Notes: generated by a model from the sequence alone, not told the origin. 64,000 nt of DNA from an uncultured Bacteroidales bacterium (GCA_902799685.1 CADCBO010000015.1:1-64000); one strand, 5' to 3'; counted from the first letter of the stretch, positions 51,557 through 62,611 are shown. Made by a program: numbers and translations.

Positions 51557-53778
51557 ATGAGCAAATTAATTCATTCGGCTTTATCAGTTCTCCCATACCT
51601 TCTATTGATTGGTTGCGGAGAGGCTGCTGTTTCAGATCCTGTCATCACCGATGACGCAGTTTCATTCAATGCTCCTCAGGGTACTGTCACCATAACAGCT
51701 CTTGCAGGTGATTCCTGGCGGGTACAGTGCATACCTGACGGTATCGGATTACCTAAGTTGGAAAACCTTATCTATACTGCGAAAACAGGTAGCAGGGAGA
51801 AGGTTTCAGTCGATACGCGGCAGGGCAGTTTCCTTATCACTTCGGCCTCAGGCGGCAGCCAGGTCAAAATCAAGAAGCGCAACGGACAGATTTCATTCGT
51901 CAGTGCCGACGGTAAGGTTATACTTGAGGAGGCGCCTGATACAAGATCCGTGACCATTGGTAAGACCGGAGACCTGAACTCACTTGCAGTTAGCCAGTCA
52001 TTCATAACCCCTAAAGATGAGTTCCTGTTCGGTACCGGCCAGTTCCAGGACGGCTATCTGAACATACGCGGACTGACCCGCCGCCTTACCCAGGTCAACA
52101 CCCAGATTTCCATCCCCATGATAATATCCAACAAGGGATACGGAATCCTGTGGAACAACTACGGTCTGACCGATTACAACCCCTCGGACTTTACGGTTGA
52201 TTTGCAGCAGGGCGGATCGGACGGTACGGCTGTGACAGTAAATGCCACCGGTACTGCCGGTAACGTCAGGGAACGCCGCGTATTCAACGATTTCAGCGGT
52301 GAAATCGAGGTTAAGGAAAGCGGTGACTACTCAATTCTGCTGGATGTAGGCCAGTCAATGGCCCGCAAGCATCTGCTTTCAATTGACGGCGACACCATCA
52401 TCAACGCCAACAACACCTGGCTGCCGCCCACATCATCGGCCATAACCCATCTGGACAAGGGTACGCATAAGGTATTTGTAAGCGGATCACGCGGTGACAA
52501 ACCGTCGGTTGGCGTACGCAAGGTTACTGATGTCACCACATTCAGCTCGCCCGTAGCAGTGGCGCTTGACTACACCGTATTTGCCGGCACTGCCGATGAG
52601 ATAGTAAGTTCATACCGCAACCTGACCGGTAAGGTTCCGCAGATGCCCGACTGGGCTTTCGGTTACATTCACTGCCGCGAGCGCTATGACAGCCAGAGAG
52701 AGTTGCTGGAGAACGCCCACCGTCTCAAGGATGAGGGCTACCACACCAGCGTGATTGTTCAGGACTGGCAGTGGTGGGGCAAGTACGGCTGGAACGCCAT
52801 GCAGTTTGACGAGGGCAAGTACCCCGATCCCAAGGCTATGACTGACGAGTTGCACGCCATGGACATGAAACTTATGCTCTCCGTTTGGTCCAAGATAGAC
52901 AAGAACAGTGAGGTGGGCCGTCAGATGAACGCCGCCGGCTATTACATAAAGGGAACAGACTGGATCGATTTCTTCAATCCCGATGCAGCCTCAGCCTACT
53001 GGAAGAACTTCAGCGAGCGTTTGCTCCCCACAGGCATAGACGCATGGTGGCAGGATGCTACCGAGCCTGAGAACGATGACCTGAAGGGCCGCATGGTGGC
53101 CGGAGGCAAGATTCCCGGTGAGTTCTACCGCAACGCCTACCCCAACATGGTCAACCATACCGTTTACAACGGACTCATAAAGGATCAGCCTGACCGTGAC
53201 CCGATGATCCTGACCCGCAGCGGATTTACCGGAATACAGCGTTACGGAGCCATCAACTGGTCCGGTGACGTAGGCAATGACTGGGAGACACTGCGCCGTC
53301 AGATAGCAGGCGGTCTGAACCTGATGGCCACAGGCCAGCCCTGGTGGACATACGATGCAGGCACGGTTACATGAGCCGCACCGAGCCCTGGAACTACTCG
53401 GCAGAGACACAGGCCAATTTCCACAAGCAGATAGAACTGCGTGACCGTCTGCAGCCCTACATTCTGGATTGTGCCAAAAAGGTAAGCAAGGATAACTACA
53501 CCATGATGCGTCCGCTGGTATTTGACTTCCCGGATGACACCGAGGCTATGAAGCAGCAGACAGAGTTCATGTTCGGCCCCTCACTGCTGGTATGCCCCGT
53601 AACTGAGCAGGGCATCAAGTCCATGCGCGTATATCTGCCCAAGTATGAGGCAGGCTGGAAACTCTTTGACTCCTCAGACTCCAAAACCTATAAAGGAGGC
53701 GGCTACGTGGAGGTTCCCGTTACCATTGACCGCATTCCAGTATTTGTCAAAACTGATCATAAAATCAATCTGAAATGA
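51557..53778 (+). pseudogene. GH31 glycosidase with PA14-type insert, broken by internal deletion and frameshift
   Basis: Reads 605 codons to a stop at 53372-53374; the rest continues in the +2 frame from about 53353 to 53778. Lipoprotein signal with Cys20 (LLLIGC). A PA14-like domain (about 230-340: FSGEIEVKESGDYSILLDVG) precedes the catalytic barrel, an arrangement known from Bacteroidetes alpha-xylosidases. Nucleophile D500 in WWQDATEPE and acid/base D571 in WSGDVGND are present. After TYDAGG the next recognisable family residues are HGYMSRTEPW in another frame, so a stretch of about 40 codons, not a multiple of three, is missing; the intact neighbour has that stretch between DLGG and SHGTEVPRE. 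Likely inactive, unless the deletion is an assembly error. It overlaps the next gene by 4 bases. Confidence 0.85.
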
Positions 53779-56159
53779 AAAAGTTACTGAGCTTATTCGT
53801 TGCTCTGGCAAGTATATCTGCCTTTTGCAATGCCCAGGAGACTGACGACTGGACCACAAAGGTTACATTCTTCAGCCCGTCCATAGTAAGAATCTACAAG
53901 ACCGGACCTGACAATCCTGACAAGAAACAGAGTCTGTCCGTTACGATGCAGCCGCAGCAGGTCAAGGTTTCCCAATCGGTCGATAAGAACGGAGCCCAGG
54001 TTTACAAGAGTCCGGCTCTAACGGTTAAGGTATCGGGAAACGATGTCACATTCATGGACAGCAAGGGCAAGGTTCTGCTGGCCGAGAACGGTTACGGTCA
54101 CGGCAACGTGGCCATGACACGCCCCGAGTATGCCGATATACCCGTTGACCAGGGTTTTTACCTTGATGCCGATGAGCCTCTCTACGGCATAGGAATACAG
54201 CAGGACGGCAAGATGGCCAAGAGCGGAACATACCGCCGCATGATTCAGGGCAATACCGATGACTACTGCAATATCATCCAATCCATCAAGGGATACGGCC
54301 TGTTCTGGGACAACTACTCTCCCACCACACTGGGCATTGAGGATGGTAAGTTTTATTTTACATCCGAAAACGCCGGCTGCGTGGATTACTACTTCATCTG
54401 GGGCGGCAATGCCGACGGCGTCATAGCAGGTATCCGCCAGCTTACCGGCACTGTCCCCATGCTGCCTCTGTGGAGTTACGGATTCATGCAGAGCCGCGAG
54501 CGTTACAAGTCATCGGCCGAACTGACCGAGGTGCTGGACCGCTACCGCTCAATAGGAGTGCCTATCGACGTGATGATACAGGACTGGCAGTACTGGGGCA
54601 GCAACTATCTGTGGAACGCCATGGAGTTCAATGCACCTGAGTTCAGCAATCCCGAGCGCTGGATCAAGCATATCCATGACCAGAACGCCAAACTGATGAT
54701 ATCCATCTGGTCATCGTTCGGTCCCATGACCAAGCCCTACCGCGAACTGGAGCCCAAGAACCTGCTCATCGATATAGAGACCTGGCCGCAGAGCGGACTT
54801 ACCGACTGGCCACCACGCAGGGACTACCCATCGGGGGTACGTCCGTATGACCCCTACAGCAAGGAGGCGCGTGACATATACTGGAACCACCTGACACGCC
54901 TTTATGACCTTAATATTGACGGCTGGTGGATGGACTCTACCGAGCCCGACCACATGGACTTTAAGGAGACTGACCTGGACCTGCCCACGGCAATGGGTCC
55001 CTGGCGCAGGGTTCGTAACGCATTCCCGCTTATGGCAGTGGGCGGCGTCTATGACAATCAGCGTGCAATGGAGGATGGCAATGACAAGCGTGTGCTTATC
55101 CTTACCCGCTCGGTATTTGCGGGCCAGCAGCGCTACGGCTCAAACACCTGGTCCGGTGACGTGCAGTCCAACTGGAATTCTCTCAGGAATCAGGTTCCCG
55201 CAGGCCTAAACTTTGCCCTGACCGGCAACCCCAACTTCAACAGTGACCTGGGCGGATTCTTTGCCAACAGCTATAACGAGCGCTCACAGGACGGCAGCGC
55301 CACCCGCAACCCGCTCTATCAGGAGCTCTATGTACGCTGGATGCAGTACGGCGTGTTCTGCCCCATGATGCGCAGCCACGGCACTGAGGTCCCGCGTGAA
55401 CTCTACTACTACGGCCAAGCCGGCGAGCCAGTATTTGATGCCCTGCTGGGCGCCGTAAAGATGCGCTACCGCCTTCTGCCCTACATCTACTCAGTGGCTC
55501 ACGATGTGAATGCCAACAACGGCACCTATCAGCGAGCCCTGATGATGGATTTCAGAAATGACCGTAAGGTGTGGGACATAAACAATGAGTTCATGTTCGG
55601 ACGCTCACTGCTGGTAGCTCCTGTTCTTGAGGCCAAATATACTCCTGAGAGAGCCCAGAGCAAGAGCCGTGCAGGAATAGGCGATGTGGATTTTATGGAA
55701 GCCAGAAGCACCAAGGTCTATCTGCCCGCAGGTACCAAGTGGTATGACTTTGAGACCATGAAGCTGTATGATGGCGGTCAGGAGATAGAGCGTGAGGTAA
55801 ACATTAAGAGCATCCCGCTCTTTGTCAAGGCCGGCACCATCCTGCCCATAGGCCCCGATGTACAGTACTCTACAGAGAAGCCTTGGGATGACCTGGAGAT
55901 ACGCGTCTATGCCGGAGCCGGCGGCACATTCTGTCTGTACGAGGATGAGTTTGACAACTACAACTACGAGAACGGAGCCTGCTCAACCATAGAATTCAGC
56001 TATAACGGCAAGAACAGCCTGACCATCGGAGCCCGCCAAGGCTCATTTGATGGCATGATACAGAACCGCAAGTTCCGCATAATCCTGATCAAGGACGGAA
56101 AGCAGAGCGAGCCCAAAACCGTAAGCTACTCAGGCAAGAAAGTTTCAGTTAAACTTTAA
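53775..56159 (+). CDS. GH31 family alpha-glycosidase
   Basis: 794 residues with a type I signal peptide (cleavage near NA|QE, about residue 20). N-terminal galactose-mutarotase-like domain (about 25-220), a (beta/alpha)8 barrel with nucleophile D387 in GWWMDSTEPD and acid/base D462 in WSGDVQSNW, then C-terminal beta domains. Family members act on alpha-glucosides or alpha-xylosides; the substrate cannot be read safely, but the neighbouring broken GH31 with a PA14 domain suggests xyloside or xyloglucan-type substrates. No SusC/SusD pair or other PUL genes are in view. It is translationally coupled (ATGA) to the upstream GH31. Confidence 0.92.
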   Translation: MKKLLSLFVALASISAFCNAQETDDWTTKVTFFSPSIVRIYKTGPDNPDKKQSLSVTMQPQQVKVSQSVDKNGAQVYKSPALTVKVSGNDVTFMDSKGKVLLAENGYGHGNVAMTRPEYADIPVDQGFYLDADEPLYGIGIQQDGKMAKSGTYRRMIQGNTDDYCNIIQSIKGYGLFWDNYSPTTLGIEDGKFYFTSENAGCVDYYFIWGGNADGVIAGIRQLTGTVPMLPLWSYGFMQSRERYKSSAELTEVLDRYRSIGVPIDVMIQDWQYWGSNYLWNAMEFNAPEFSNPERWIKHIHDQNAKLMISIWSSFGPMTKPYRELEPKNLLIDIETWPQSGLTDWPPRRDYPSGVRPYDPYSKEARDIYWNHLTRLYDLNIDGWWMDSTEPDHMDFKETDLDLPTAMGPWRRVRNAFPLMAVGGVYDNQRAMEDGNDKRVLILTRSVFAGQQRYGSNTWSGDVQSNWNSLRNQVPAGLNFALTGNPNFNSDLGGFFANSYNERSQDGSATRNPLYQELYVRWMQYGVFCPMMRSHGTEVPRELYYYGQAGEPVFDALLGAVKMRYRLLPYIYSVAHDVNANNGTYQRALMMDFRNDRKVWDINNEFMFGRSLLVAPVLEAKYTPERAQSKSRAGIGDVDFMEARSTKVYLPAGTKWYDFETMKLYDGGQEIEREVNIKSIPLFVKAGTILPIGPDVQYSTEKPWDDLEIRVYAGAGGTFCLYEDEFDNYNYENGACSTIEFSYNGKNSLTIGARQGSFDGMIQNRKFRIILIKDGKQSEPKTVSYSGKKVSVKL

Positions 56160-56160
56160 A

Positions 56161-56192
56161 AAATTGAGAATTGAGAATTGAGAATTGAGAAT
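56161..56192. repeat. Heptamer repeat tract (AATTGAG)n
   Basis: Four tandem units of AATTGAG directly after the GH31 stop and directly before copy C of the hairpin element. Confidence 0.8.
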
Positions 56193-56267
56193 TTTTGGAG
56201 CAGTGAGAGGAGAGAAAGTTTACTTTCTATCCCGAGTCGCGACAAAAATCATGGAACGAAGTGACAT
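56189..56267. repeat. Dispersed hairpin element, copy C
   Basis: Opposite orientation to copies A and B. It has the 20-base block AATTTTTGGAGCAGTGAGAG, the hairpin AGAAAGT (56213-56219) with ACTTTCT (56222-56228), and the block GAGTCGCGACAAAAATCATG, and ends AACGAAGTGACAT. Flanked by heptamer tracts, like copy B. Apart from this, the repeat tracts and the promoter, the 231-base gap 56160-56390 holds no gene. Confidence 0.85.
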
Positions 56268-56316
56268 AATTGAGAATTGCCATCCGGTGCGTGTCATTTT
56301 ACGCAGGTGCCTTGTA

Positions 56317-56351
56317 TTAATTCTCAATTCTCAACTCTCAATTCTCAATTA
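56317..56351. repeat. Heptamer repeat tract (TTCTCAA)n
   Basis: Four units, one with a C for T change, preceded by the block ACGCAGGTGCCTTGTA (56301-56316) that is also found at 50512-50526 in front of another tract. Confidence 0.75.
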
Positions 56352-56358
56352 AAAGCCC

Positions 56359-56366
56359 TATCTTTG
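56359..56366 (+). promoter_or_regulatory. -7 element of RNA methyltransferase-purD promoter
   Basis: TATCTTTG, a perfect TAnnTTTG match, 24 bases before the start codon at 56391. It immediately follows a heptamer tract, as at metK. Confidence 0.6.
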
Positions 56367-56390
56367 CAGGCTGAAATCATCCCGTTTCTG

Positions 56391-57938
56391 ATGACAGAAT
56401 TTGAAATGATTGCCAAGACCTTCCAGGGGCTGGAAGAGATTCTTGCAAAAGAACTTATTGATCTGGGAGCCAATGGGGTGGCCATTGGTAACCGAATGGT
56501 GTCCTTTAAAGGAGACAAGGCCCTGATGTACAAGGCCAATTTTCATCTGCGTACCGCAATCCGTATCCTCAAACCTTTCCTTCACTTTAAGGCCGACAGC
56601 GCCGATGACGTGTATGAAATCTGCCGCAAGGTGGACTGGGAGAAGTACATGGACCTGAGTGACAGCTTTGCCGTTGACTCTGTTGTCTATAGCGACGATT
56701 TCCGTCACTCCAAGTTTGTGGCGTACCGGGTAAAGGATGCCATAGCCGACTATTTCCGTGACAAATACGGCAAACGGCCAAACGTTAGCGTAGCCAATCC
56801 GGACCTTACGTTCCATATCCATATATCACATGATGACTGCTCGCTCTCTCTTGACAGCAGCGGTGAGTCACTGCACAAGCGCGGCTACCGTCAGGAGGCC
56901 ATGGAAGCTCCTCTGAACGAGGTGCTGGCTGCAGGCATGATACTTATGTCGGGCTGGGACGGCAAGAGTGATTTTGTAGATCCCATGTGCGGATCGGGCA
57001 CAATTCCCATAGAGGCTGCCCTTATTGCAAAGAACATGGCTCCGGGTCTGTTCCGCAGCAGTTTCGCCTTTGAGAAATGGAAGGATTTTGACCGTGACCT
57101 GTTTGAGGAGATATACAATGATGACTCTCAGGAGCGTGATTTTGAATTCACCATCAGGGGTTATGACAAAGACCCCAAGGCCATACTGACCGCAAAGCGC
57201 AACGCCAAGGCTGCAGGTCTGCTTGATACCATCCATTTTGAGCAGCGTGACTTCAAGGATTTTGAACCTGTAAAACAGCGTACCGTAATCATAACCAATC
57301 CTCCTTACGGAGAGCGTCTGGTAGAGGACAACCTGCTTGGACTTTACGAGATGATAGGCGAGCGGCTAAAACATGCCCTGATAGGCGGCGAGGCCTGGAT
57401 TATCAGCTACCACTACGAGTGTTTTGACAAGATAGGCCTCAAACCGTCGGCCAAGATACCCCTGTTTAACGGAGCCCTTCCATGTGAACTGCGCAAGTAC
57501 GAGATATTTGACGGACGCTATAATGATTTCCGCGGAGGTGACCGCCGTCTCAAGAAGGATGACCTGCCCACCCGCCGCAGCAGCACCCTGCGCCACAAGG
57601 CCCGTCTGGCCGAAAAGCAGGAGTCGCGTAAGACCGCACTCACTGACAATTCTGAATTTACGGACAGGACAGAAAAGAGGGAGTTCAGAAAAGAAAGACC
57701 CCCACGTAAGACTTCTGACAGGAAACCCTTCCGTAAAGACGCGGAAAAACCTTTGCGCAAGACAGAGGAACACAAACCATATAAAAAAACCGAGGGAGGC
57801 AGACCTCTGCACAAATCAGAGGGAAAGAAGCCATTCCGAAATAGTGAAGTAGGCAGCAAACCCTTCCGTAAGAGTGACGGTGCAAACAAACCGTTCCGCA
57901 AAACTGATAAGAAACCGTTCAGAAACAATAGGAAATGA
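56391..57938 (+). CDS. THUMP-domain 23S rRNA guanine methyltransferase (RlmL-like) with basic repeat tail
   Basis: 515 residues from ATG 56391 ([18 protein letters not shown]); the frame opens at 56277 but lies upstream of the promoter. N-terminal ferredoxin-like and THUMP region (about 1-165), then a UPF0020 SAM-binding domain with [17 protein letters not shown] (motif I) and [11 protein letters not shown] (catalytic NPPY) near residues 300-310; probably makes m2G in 23S rRNA like RlmL. From about 395 to the end is a tail of some 120 residues rich in Lys, Arg and Pro, with repeated KPFRK/KPFRN units, expected to be disordered and RNA-binding. It overlaps purD by 4 bases. Confidence 0.92.
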   Translation: MTEFEMIAKTFQGLEEILAKELIDLGANGVAIGNRMVSFKGDKALMYKANFHLRTAIRILKPFLHFKADSADDVYEICRKVDWEKYMDLSDSFAVDSVVYSDDFRHSKFVAYRVKDAIADYFRDKYGKRPNVSVANPDLTFHIHISHDDCSLSLDSSGESLHKRGYRQEAMEAPLNEVLAAGMILMSGWDGKSDFVDPMCGSGTIPIEAALIAKNMAPGLFRSSFAFEKWKDFDRDLFEEIYNDDSQERDFEFTIRGYDKDPKAILTAKRNAKAAGLLDTIHFEQRDFKDFEPVKQRTVIITNPPYGERLVEDNLLGLYEMIGERLKHALIGGEAWIISYHYECFDKIGLKPSAKIPLFNGALPCELRKYEIFDGRYNDFRGGDRRLKKDDLPTRRSSTLRHKARLAEKQESRKTALTDNSEFTDRTEKREFRKERPPRKTSDRKPFRKDAEKPLRKTEEHKPYKKTEGGRPLHKSEGKKPFRNSEVGSKPFRKSDGANKPFRKTDKKPFRNNRK

Positions 57939-59206
57939 AGATTCTGTTACTAGGAAGCGGAGGCCGCGAGCATGCTCTGGCCTGGAAGATAGCGCAAAGC
58001 CCGCAGCTTGAAAAGCTTTTCATAGCTCCCGGCAATGCCGGCACCGCAAACGTAGGTGAGAACGTAGCCATAAAGGCCAGTGACTTTGACGCCATCAAGG
58101 CATTCGTCCTTGACAAGAAGATAGACATGGTAGTTGTAGGCCCCGAGGATCCTCTGGTAAACGGCATCTATGACTATTTCAAGAATGACGCGGCTCTGAA
58201 ATCCATCCCCGTCATCGGCCCGTCCAAGGCCGCCGCACAGATGGAGGGCAGCAAGGATTTTGCCAAGCGTTTCATGCAGCGCCACAACATACCTACAGCT
58301 GCATATCAGACATTCACAGGCGAGAACCTGGAGGAAGGTCTCAAGTTCCTGGAGACACTCAAGGCTCCCTATGTACTCAAAGCCGACGGCCTGTGCGCAG
58401 GCAAGGGTGTGCTGATACTGCCTACCCTGGACGAGGCGAAGAGGGAGCTTAAGGAGATGCTGGGTGGTATGTTCGGCAATGCATCGTCCCGCGTTGTGAT
58501 TGAGGAGTTCATGAGCGGCATAGAGTGCTCGGTATTTGTTCTGACTGACGGCAAACACTACAAGATACTGCCCGAGGCCAAGGATTACAAGCGTATAGGT
58601 GAGCATGACACCGGTCTTAACACCGGCGGCATGGGCTCCGTATCACCTGTCCCCTTTGCCACTAAGGAGTGGATGCAGAAGGTTGAGGACCGGATAATCC
58701 GTCCCACAGTAGATGGCCTGGCACAGGACGGCCTGGACTACAAGGGATTCATATTCTTTGGTCTGATAAATGTGGACGGTGACCCCAAGGTTATAGAGTA
58801 CAATTGCCGCATGGGTGACCCGGAGACAGAAACCGTTATGCTCCGTCTCAAAAGCGATATAGTGGAGCTGTTCAAAGGTGTGGCAGCCGGCAACCTGGAT
58901 ACCAAGACCATGGAGCAGGATCCCAGATCGGCCGTATGCGTTATGCTGGTATCGGGCGGATATCCCCAGCACTATGACAAGGGCTATGTAATAAGCGGAA
59001 TAGACAAGGTTACCGACAGCGTGGTGTTCCATGCAGGCACAGCTTTCGATGCAAACGGAAACGTTGTCACCGCAGGTGGTCGCGTGATAGCCGTAAGCTC
59101 TTACGGCAAGGACAAGGAGGAGGCTCTGGCGCTGTCATTCAAGGGAGCCAGCCTGATTGATTTTGAGAAGAAATATTTCCGCAGGGACATAGGTCAGGAC
59201 CTTTAA
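57935..59206 (+). CDS. purD: Phosphoribosylamine-glycine ligase
   Basis: 423 residues. Second step of purine synthesis: phosphoribosylamine plus glycine and ATP gives GAR. N-terminal [20 protein letters not shown] is the family signature; the ATP-grasp domain has [35 protein letters not shown], and the metal-binding end [16 protein letters not shown]. Full length. Its start overlaps the methyltransferase stop (ATGA), so both are read from the promoter at 56359. Confidence 0.96.
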   Translation: MKILLLGSGGREHALAWKIAQSPQLEKLFIAPGNAGTANVGENVAIKASDFDAIKAFVLDKKIDMVVVGPEDPLVNGIYDYFKNDAALKSIPVIGPSKAAAQMEGSKDFAKRFMQRHNIPTAAYQTFTGENLEEGLKFLETLKAPYVLKADGLCAGKGVLILPTLDEAKRELKEMLGGMFGNASSRVVIEEFMSGIECSVFVLTDGKHYKILPEAKDYKRIGEHDTGLNTGGMGSVSPVPFATKEWMQKVEDRIIRPTVDGLAQDGLDYKGFIFFGLINVDGDPKVIEYNCRMGDPETETVMLRLKSDIVELFKGVAAGNLDTKTMEQDPRSAVCVMLVSGGYPQHYDKGYVISGIDKVTDSVVFHAGTAFDANGNVVTAGGRVIAVSSYGKDKEEALALSFKGASLIDFEKKYFRRDIGQDL

Positions 59207-59265
59207 GACTCTGCGGCAATAACAAATAATAACTGACAATTGACGGCCTTTAACCTTTAAAGAGG

Positions 59266-59273
59266 TATCTTTG
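59266..59273 (+). promoter_or_regulatory. -7 element upstream of DUF2723 gene
   Basis: TATCTTTG, a perfect TAnnTTTG match, 33 bases before the start codon. The 100-base gap after purD holds nothing else that I can see. Confidence 0.6.
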
Positions 59274-59306
59274 AGGCTCTTAAAAGATTATTAATTCATA
59301 GAAAAG

Positions 59307-62300
59307 ATGAATTACAAAAGACTGAACACCATTATCGGATGGCTGGTATTCGCTGTCGCTGCAGTTACATACTGCATGACAATTGAGCCTACCGCCAGCT
59401 TCTGGGATTGCCCGGAGTTCATAACCACCGGCTACAAGCTGGAAGTGGGCCATCCGCCAGGGGCACCTATATTCATGCTTACCGCAAACCTGTTTTCACA
59501 GTTTACAAGTGACCCCGGCAAAGTAGCCATGATGGTCAACACCATGTCAGCCCTGCTCAGTGCACTCTGCATACTTTTCCTGTTCTGGAGCATAACCATG
59601 CTTGTAAAGAAACTGGTGGCAGGAACCAAGGATCCCGATATGTGGCAGATGATAACCATATTCGGTTCAGGAATAGTAGGTGCCCTGGCCTATACATGGT
59701 CCGATACATTCTGGTTCAGTGCCGTTGAGGGTGAGGTCTATGCATACTCATCATTCTGCACAGCTGTCACCTTCTGGCTCATTCTCAAGTGGGAGGAGAA
59801 CGCAGACCAGCCGCACAGTTCACGTTGGCTGGTGCTGATTGCATACCTGATTGGTGTATCGGTAGGCGTCCACCTGCTCAACCTGCTTTGCATCACGGCC
59901 ATTGTATTGGTCTATTACTTCAAGAAAGCCCAGAATCCCGGTTGGAAAGGCGGTATCATAGCATTCTGCCTGTCGGGAGTAATCATTGCCGCAGTGCTTT
60001 ACGGAATTGTTCCCGGCATTGTCAAGGTGGGAGGCTGGTTTGAACTGTTGTTCGTGAACGGTCTTGGACTGCCGTTCAACACAGGACTGATAATTTACAT
60101 AATACTTCTGGTTGCCATTCTTATCTGGAGCGTTTATGAAACTCAGCGCGGTGACCGCAAGGCTTTGATGTATCTGTCATTCCTGCTCACAGTGGCTTTT
60201 GCGGGCATACCGTTCTACGGTCATAAGGCATCGGGAATTATTTTAGGCATAGTGATACTTGCAGCAGGAGCAGTCTATCTGTTCTGGAACGGTATCTCCG
60301 ACAGGTTCAAACCGTCGGCCAGCCTGCTCAACACCATAATGCTGTGCGTAATGATGATTACCATAGGTTATTCCTCATACGCCGTCATAGTGATCCGTTC
60401 CACCGCGAACCCGCCGATGGACCAGGATTCACCCGAAGACATTTTCTCTCTCGGCGATTACCTGGCACGTGAACAATATGGCTCACGCCCCCTGCTTTAT
60501 GGACAGACATACGCTTCAGAGTATATGTATGTGGCCAAGAAAGACCATTATGAGGCGGTCTATGACGTAAAAGGAAAAGTATATGGCCGATTGGAAAAGA
60601 AAAGCGCCGATGAAAAGGATAGCTATTATGTAATGGACGAAAAACGTGAGTACAAGTTTGCCCAGAACATGTTCTTCCCGCGCATGTACAGCCAGGATCC
60701 GGATCATATCTCTGAATACAAGTCATGGTGCGGCGGAATAAAAGGAAGGACATACAACTACAACCAGTTCGGCCGTAACATAAAGGTTACCATCCCCACA
60801 CAGGGAGAGAACCTTAAGTTCTTCCTGCGTTATCAGGTTCACTTCATGTATTGGAGATACTTCATGTGGAACTTTGCAGGCAGGCAGAACGACAGCCAGA
60901 ATATGTTCGGTGAGCTGGATCACGGTAACTGGATAACAGGATTCAAGTTCATAGACAAGAAACTGGTAGGCGGCGATCCGGACCTGCTCCCTGTTGAATT
61001 TGCAGGAAAAGGCCGCAATGTATTCTATTGCCTTCCGCTGCTGCTTGGTCTTATAGGCCTGTTCTGGCAGTTCGGAAAAGGGAAAGAGGGTTCCCGACAG
61101 TTCTTTGTCATACTGGCCCTGTTCTTTATGACCGGTCTTGCCATAGTCATCTACCTGAACCAGACACCCAGACAACCGCGTGAACGTGACTATGCTTACG
61201 CAGGTTCATTCTACGCATTTGCCATCTGGATAGGAATGGGCGTGGCCGCTCTTTCGGACTGGCTCAGCAAGATAGCAGGAAAGAAAACCGGGGCTGTCGT
61301 TGCCTCACTGGTTTGTCTGTTGGTACCTATCCAGATGGTTGGACAGACTTGGGATGACCACGACCGCAGCGGACGCTATACATGCCGTGATTTCGGACAG
61401 AACTACCTGACCACACTCCCGGAAAAAGGATGCCCCATCATATTCACCAACGGTGATAATGATACATTCCCTCTCTGGTACAACTTTGAGACTGAGGGCT
61501 ACCGTACAGATGCACGCTGCTGTAATTTGAGCTATCTCATGACAGAATGGTACATAGACCAGATGAAGCGTCCGGCATACGATTCGCCGGCCCTGCCCAT
61601 CTCATTTGAGAGAATTGACTATCAAGCCGGTACTAATGATGTGGTGACAATCCAGCCCGAAGATAAGGCCGCATTGCTCAAGAACAACAGCAAGGAGGCC
61701 GTAGAGAACTCCTTTGAGCTGAAGAACGTTCTTGACTACTGGATAAAGAAACATCATCATATTCCCACTGACACCATCTGGTTCAAGATTGACAAGGATG
61801 CCGTGCTAAGGTCAGGAATGAAGATACCGGCACAATATCTTGGTGCTACCGATGAGGAGACTAAAGCCAAGATGCCTGACAAGATGATTATATCCCTCAA
61901 GGGCAAGTCACGCCTGTACAAGAATGAAATCATGATGCTTGACCTGCTGGCTCACTGCAACTGGGAGAGACCTCTTTATATGGCAACGACCGTTCCTTCT
62001 AGCAGCTATCTGAATCTGGGAGGCTATTTCCTGCTTGAAGGCCTTGCCTACCGCATTACGCCTTTCAACTGGGACAAGCTTGGTGAAAATGCCATTGACT
62101 CTGACAAGATGTACGCCAATCTGATGAAATTCAAGTTCGGAGGATGCGATAATCCCGACCTTTATCTTGATGAGACTGTGCGACGCATGTGCATATCACA
62201 CAGACGTCTGTTCACACAGCTTGCCGCGCAGTTGTATGATGAAGGCAAAAAGGCACAGGCGCTGGAGATTCTCCAAAAGGTGGATGAAGGAATATCCAAT

Positions 62301-62609
62301 GAACTTCTGCCCCAGAACGATGTCTATAACATAGAGACAGCCAATCTTTATCTTATGCTTGGCGATGTTCAGAAAGGTGCTGTTATGGTATCGGACATCA
62401 CTGACAACTACATACAACAGATGTGCTGGTATCTCAGTATGGACAACAGGCATCTGAGAATGTCAATGGGTGATTTTGAGAGTGTCAAGACAAGTCTGAG
62501 GAAATACATATTCCCTATTCTGAAGTACTGTATGGATGACAAGGCATACGAATCCCTCTATGCCAACTACAACAGTCTTTGCCAGGAATTTGACAGCCGC
62601 ATGAAATAA
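59307..62609 (+). CDS. DUF2723/TMEM260-like membrane protein, probable protein O-mannosyltransferase
   Basis: 1100 residues. About 11-13 membrane helices in the first 700 residues, beginning NTIIGWLVFAVAAVTYCM and the conserved TIEPTASFWDCPEFITTGYKLEVGHPPGAP, whose acidic Asp/Glu pair near residues 33-36 is the likely catalytic site of GT-C enzymes. The C-terminal 400 residues form a soluble periplasmic domain ending in TPR-like helices (LAAQLYDEGKKAQALEILQKVDEG). DUF2723 is the bacterial relative of human TMEM260, which O-mannosylates proteins (CAZy GT117); Bacteroidetes have general protein O-glycosylation. The acceptor protein and donor here are not known. A deacetylase gene follows after 2 bases. 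Confidence 0.87.
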   Translation: MNYKRLNTIIGWLVFAVAAVTYCMTIEPTASFWDCPEFITTGYKLEVGHPPGAPIFMLTANLFSQFTSDPGKVAMMVNTMSALLSALCILFLFWSITMLVKKLVAGTKDPDMWQMITIFGSGIVGALAYTWSDTFWFSAVEGEVYAYSSFCTAVTFWLILKWEENADQPHSSRWLVLIAYLIGVSVGVHLLNLLCITAIVLVYYFKKAQNPGWKGGIIAFCLSGVIIAAVLYGIVPGIVKVGGWFELLFVNGLGLPFNTGLIIYIILLVAILIWSVYETQRGDRKALMYLSFLLTVAFAGIPFYGHKASGIILGIVILAAGAVYLFWNGISDRFKPSASLLNTIMLCVMMITIGYSSYAVIVIRSTANPPMDQDSPEDIFSLGDYLAREQYGSRPLLYGQTYASEYMYVAKKDHYEAVYDVKGKVYGRLEKKSADEKDSYYVMDEKREYKFAQNMFFPRMYSQDPDHISEYKSWCGGIKGRTYNYNQFGRNIKVTIPTQGENLKFFLRYQVHFMYWRYFMWNFAGRQNDSQNMFGELDHGNWITGFKFIDKKLVGGDPDLLPVEFAGKGRNVFYCLPLLLGLIGLFWQFGKGKEGSRQFFVILALFFMTGLAIVIYLNQTPRQPRERDYAYAGSFYAFAIWIGMGVAALSDWLSKIAGKKTGAVVASLVCLLVPIQMVGQTWDDHDRSGRYTCRDFGQNYLTTLPEKGCPIIFTNGDNDTFPLWYNFETEGYRTDARCCNLSYLMTEWYIDQMKRPAYDSPALPISFERIDYQAGTNDVVTIQPEDKAALLKNNSKEAVENSFELKNVLDYWIKKHHHIPTDTIWFKIDKDAVLRSGMKIPAQYLGATDEETKAKMPDKMIISLKGKSRLYKNEIMMLDLLAHCNWERPLYMATTVPSSSYLNLGGYFLLEGLAYRITPFNWDKLGENAIDSDKMYANLMKFKFGGCDNPDLYLDETVRRMCISHRRLFTQLAAQLYDEGKKAQALEILQKVDEGISNELLPQNDVYNIETANLYLMLGDVQKGAVMVSDITDNYIQQMCWYLSMDNRHLRMSMGDFESVKTSLRKYIFPILKYCMDDKAYESLYANYNSLCQEFDSRMK

Positions 62610-62611
62610 GG

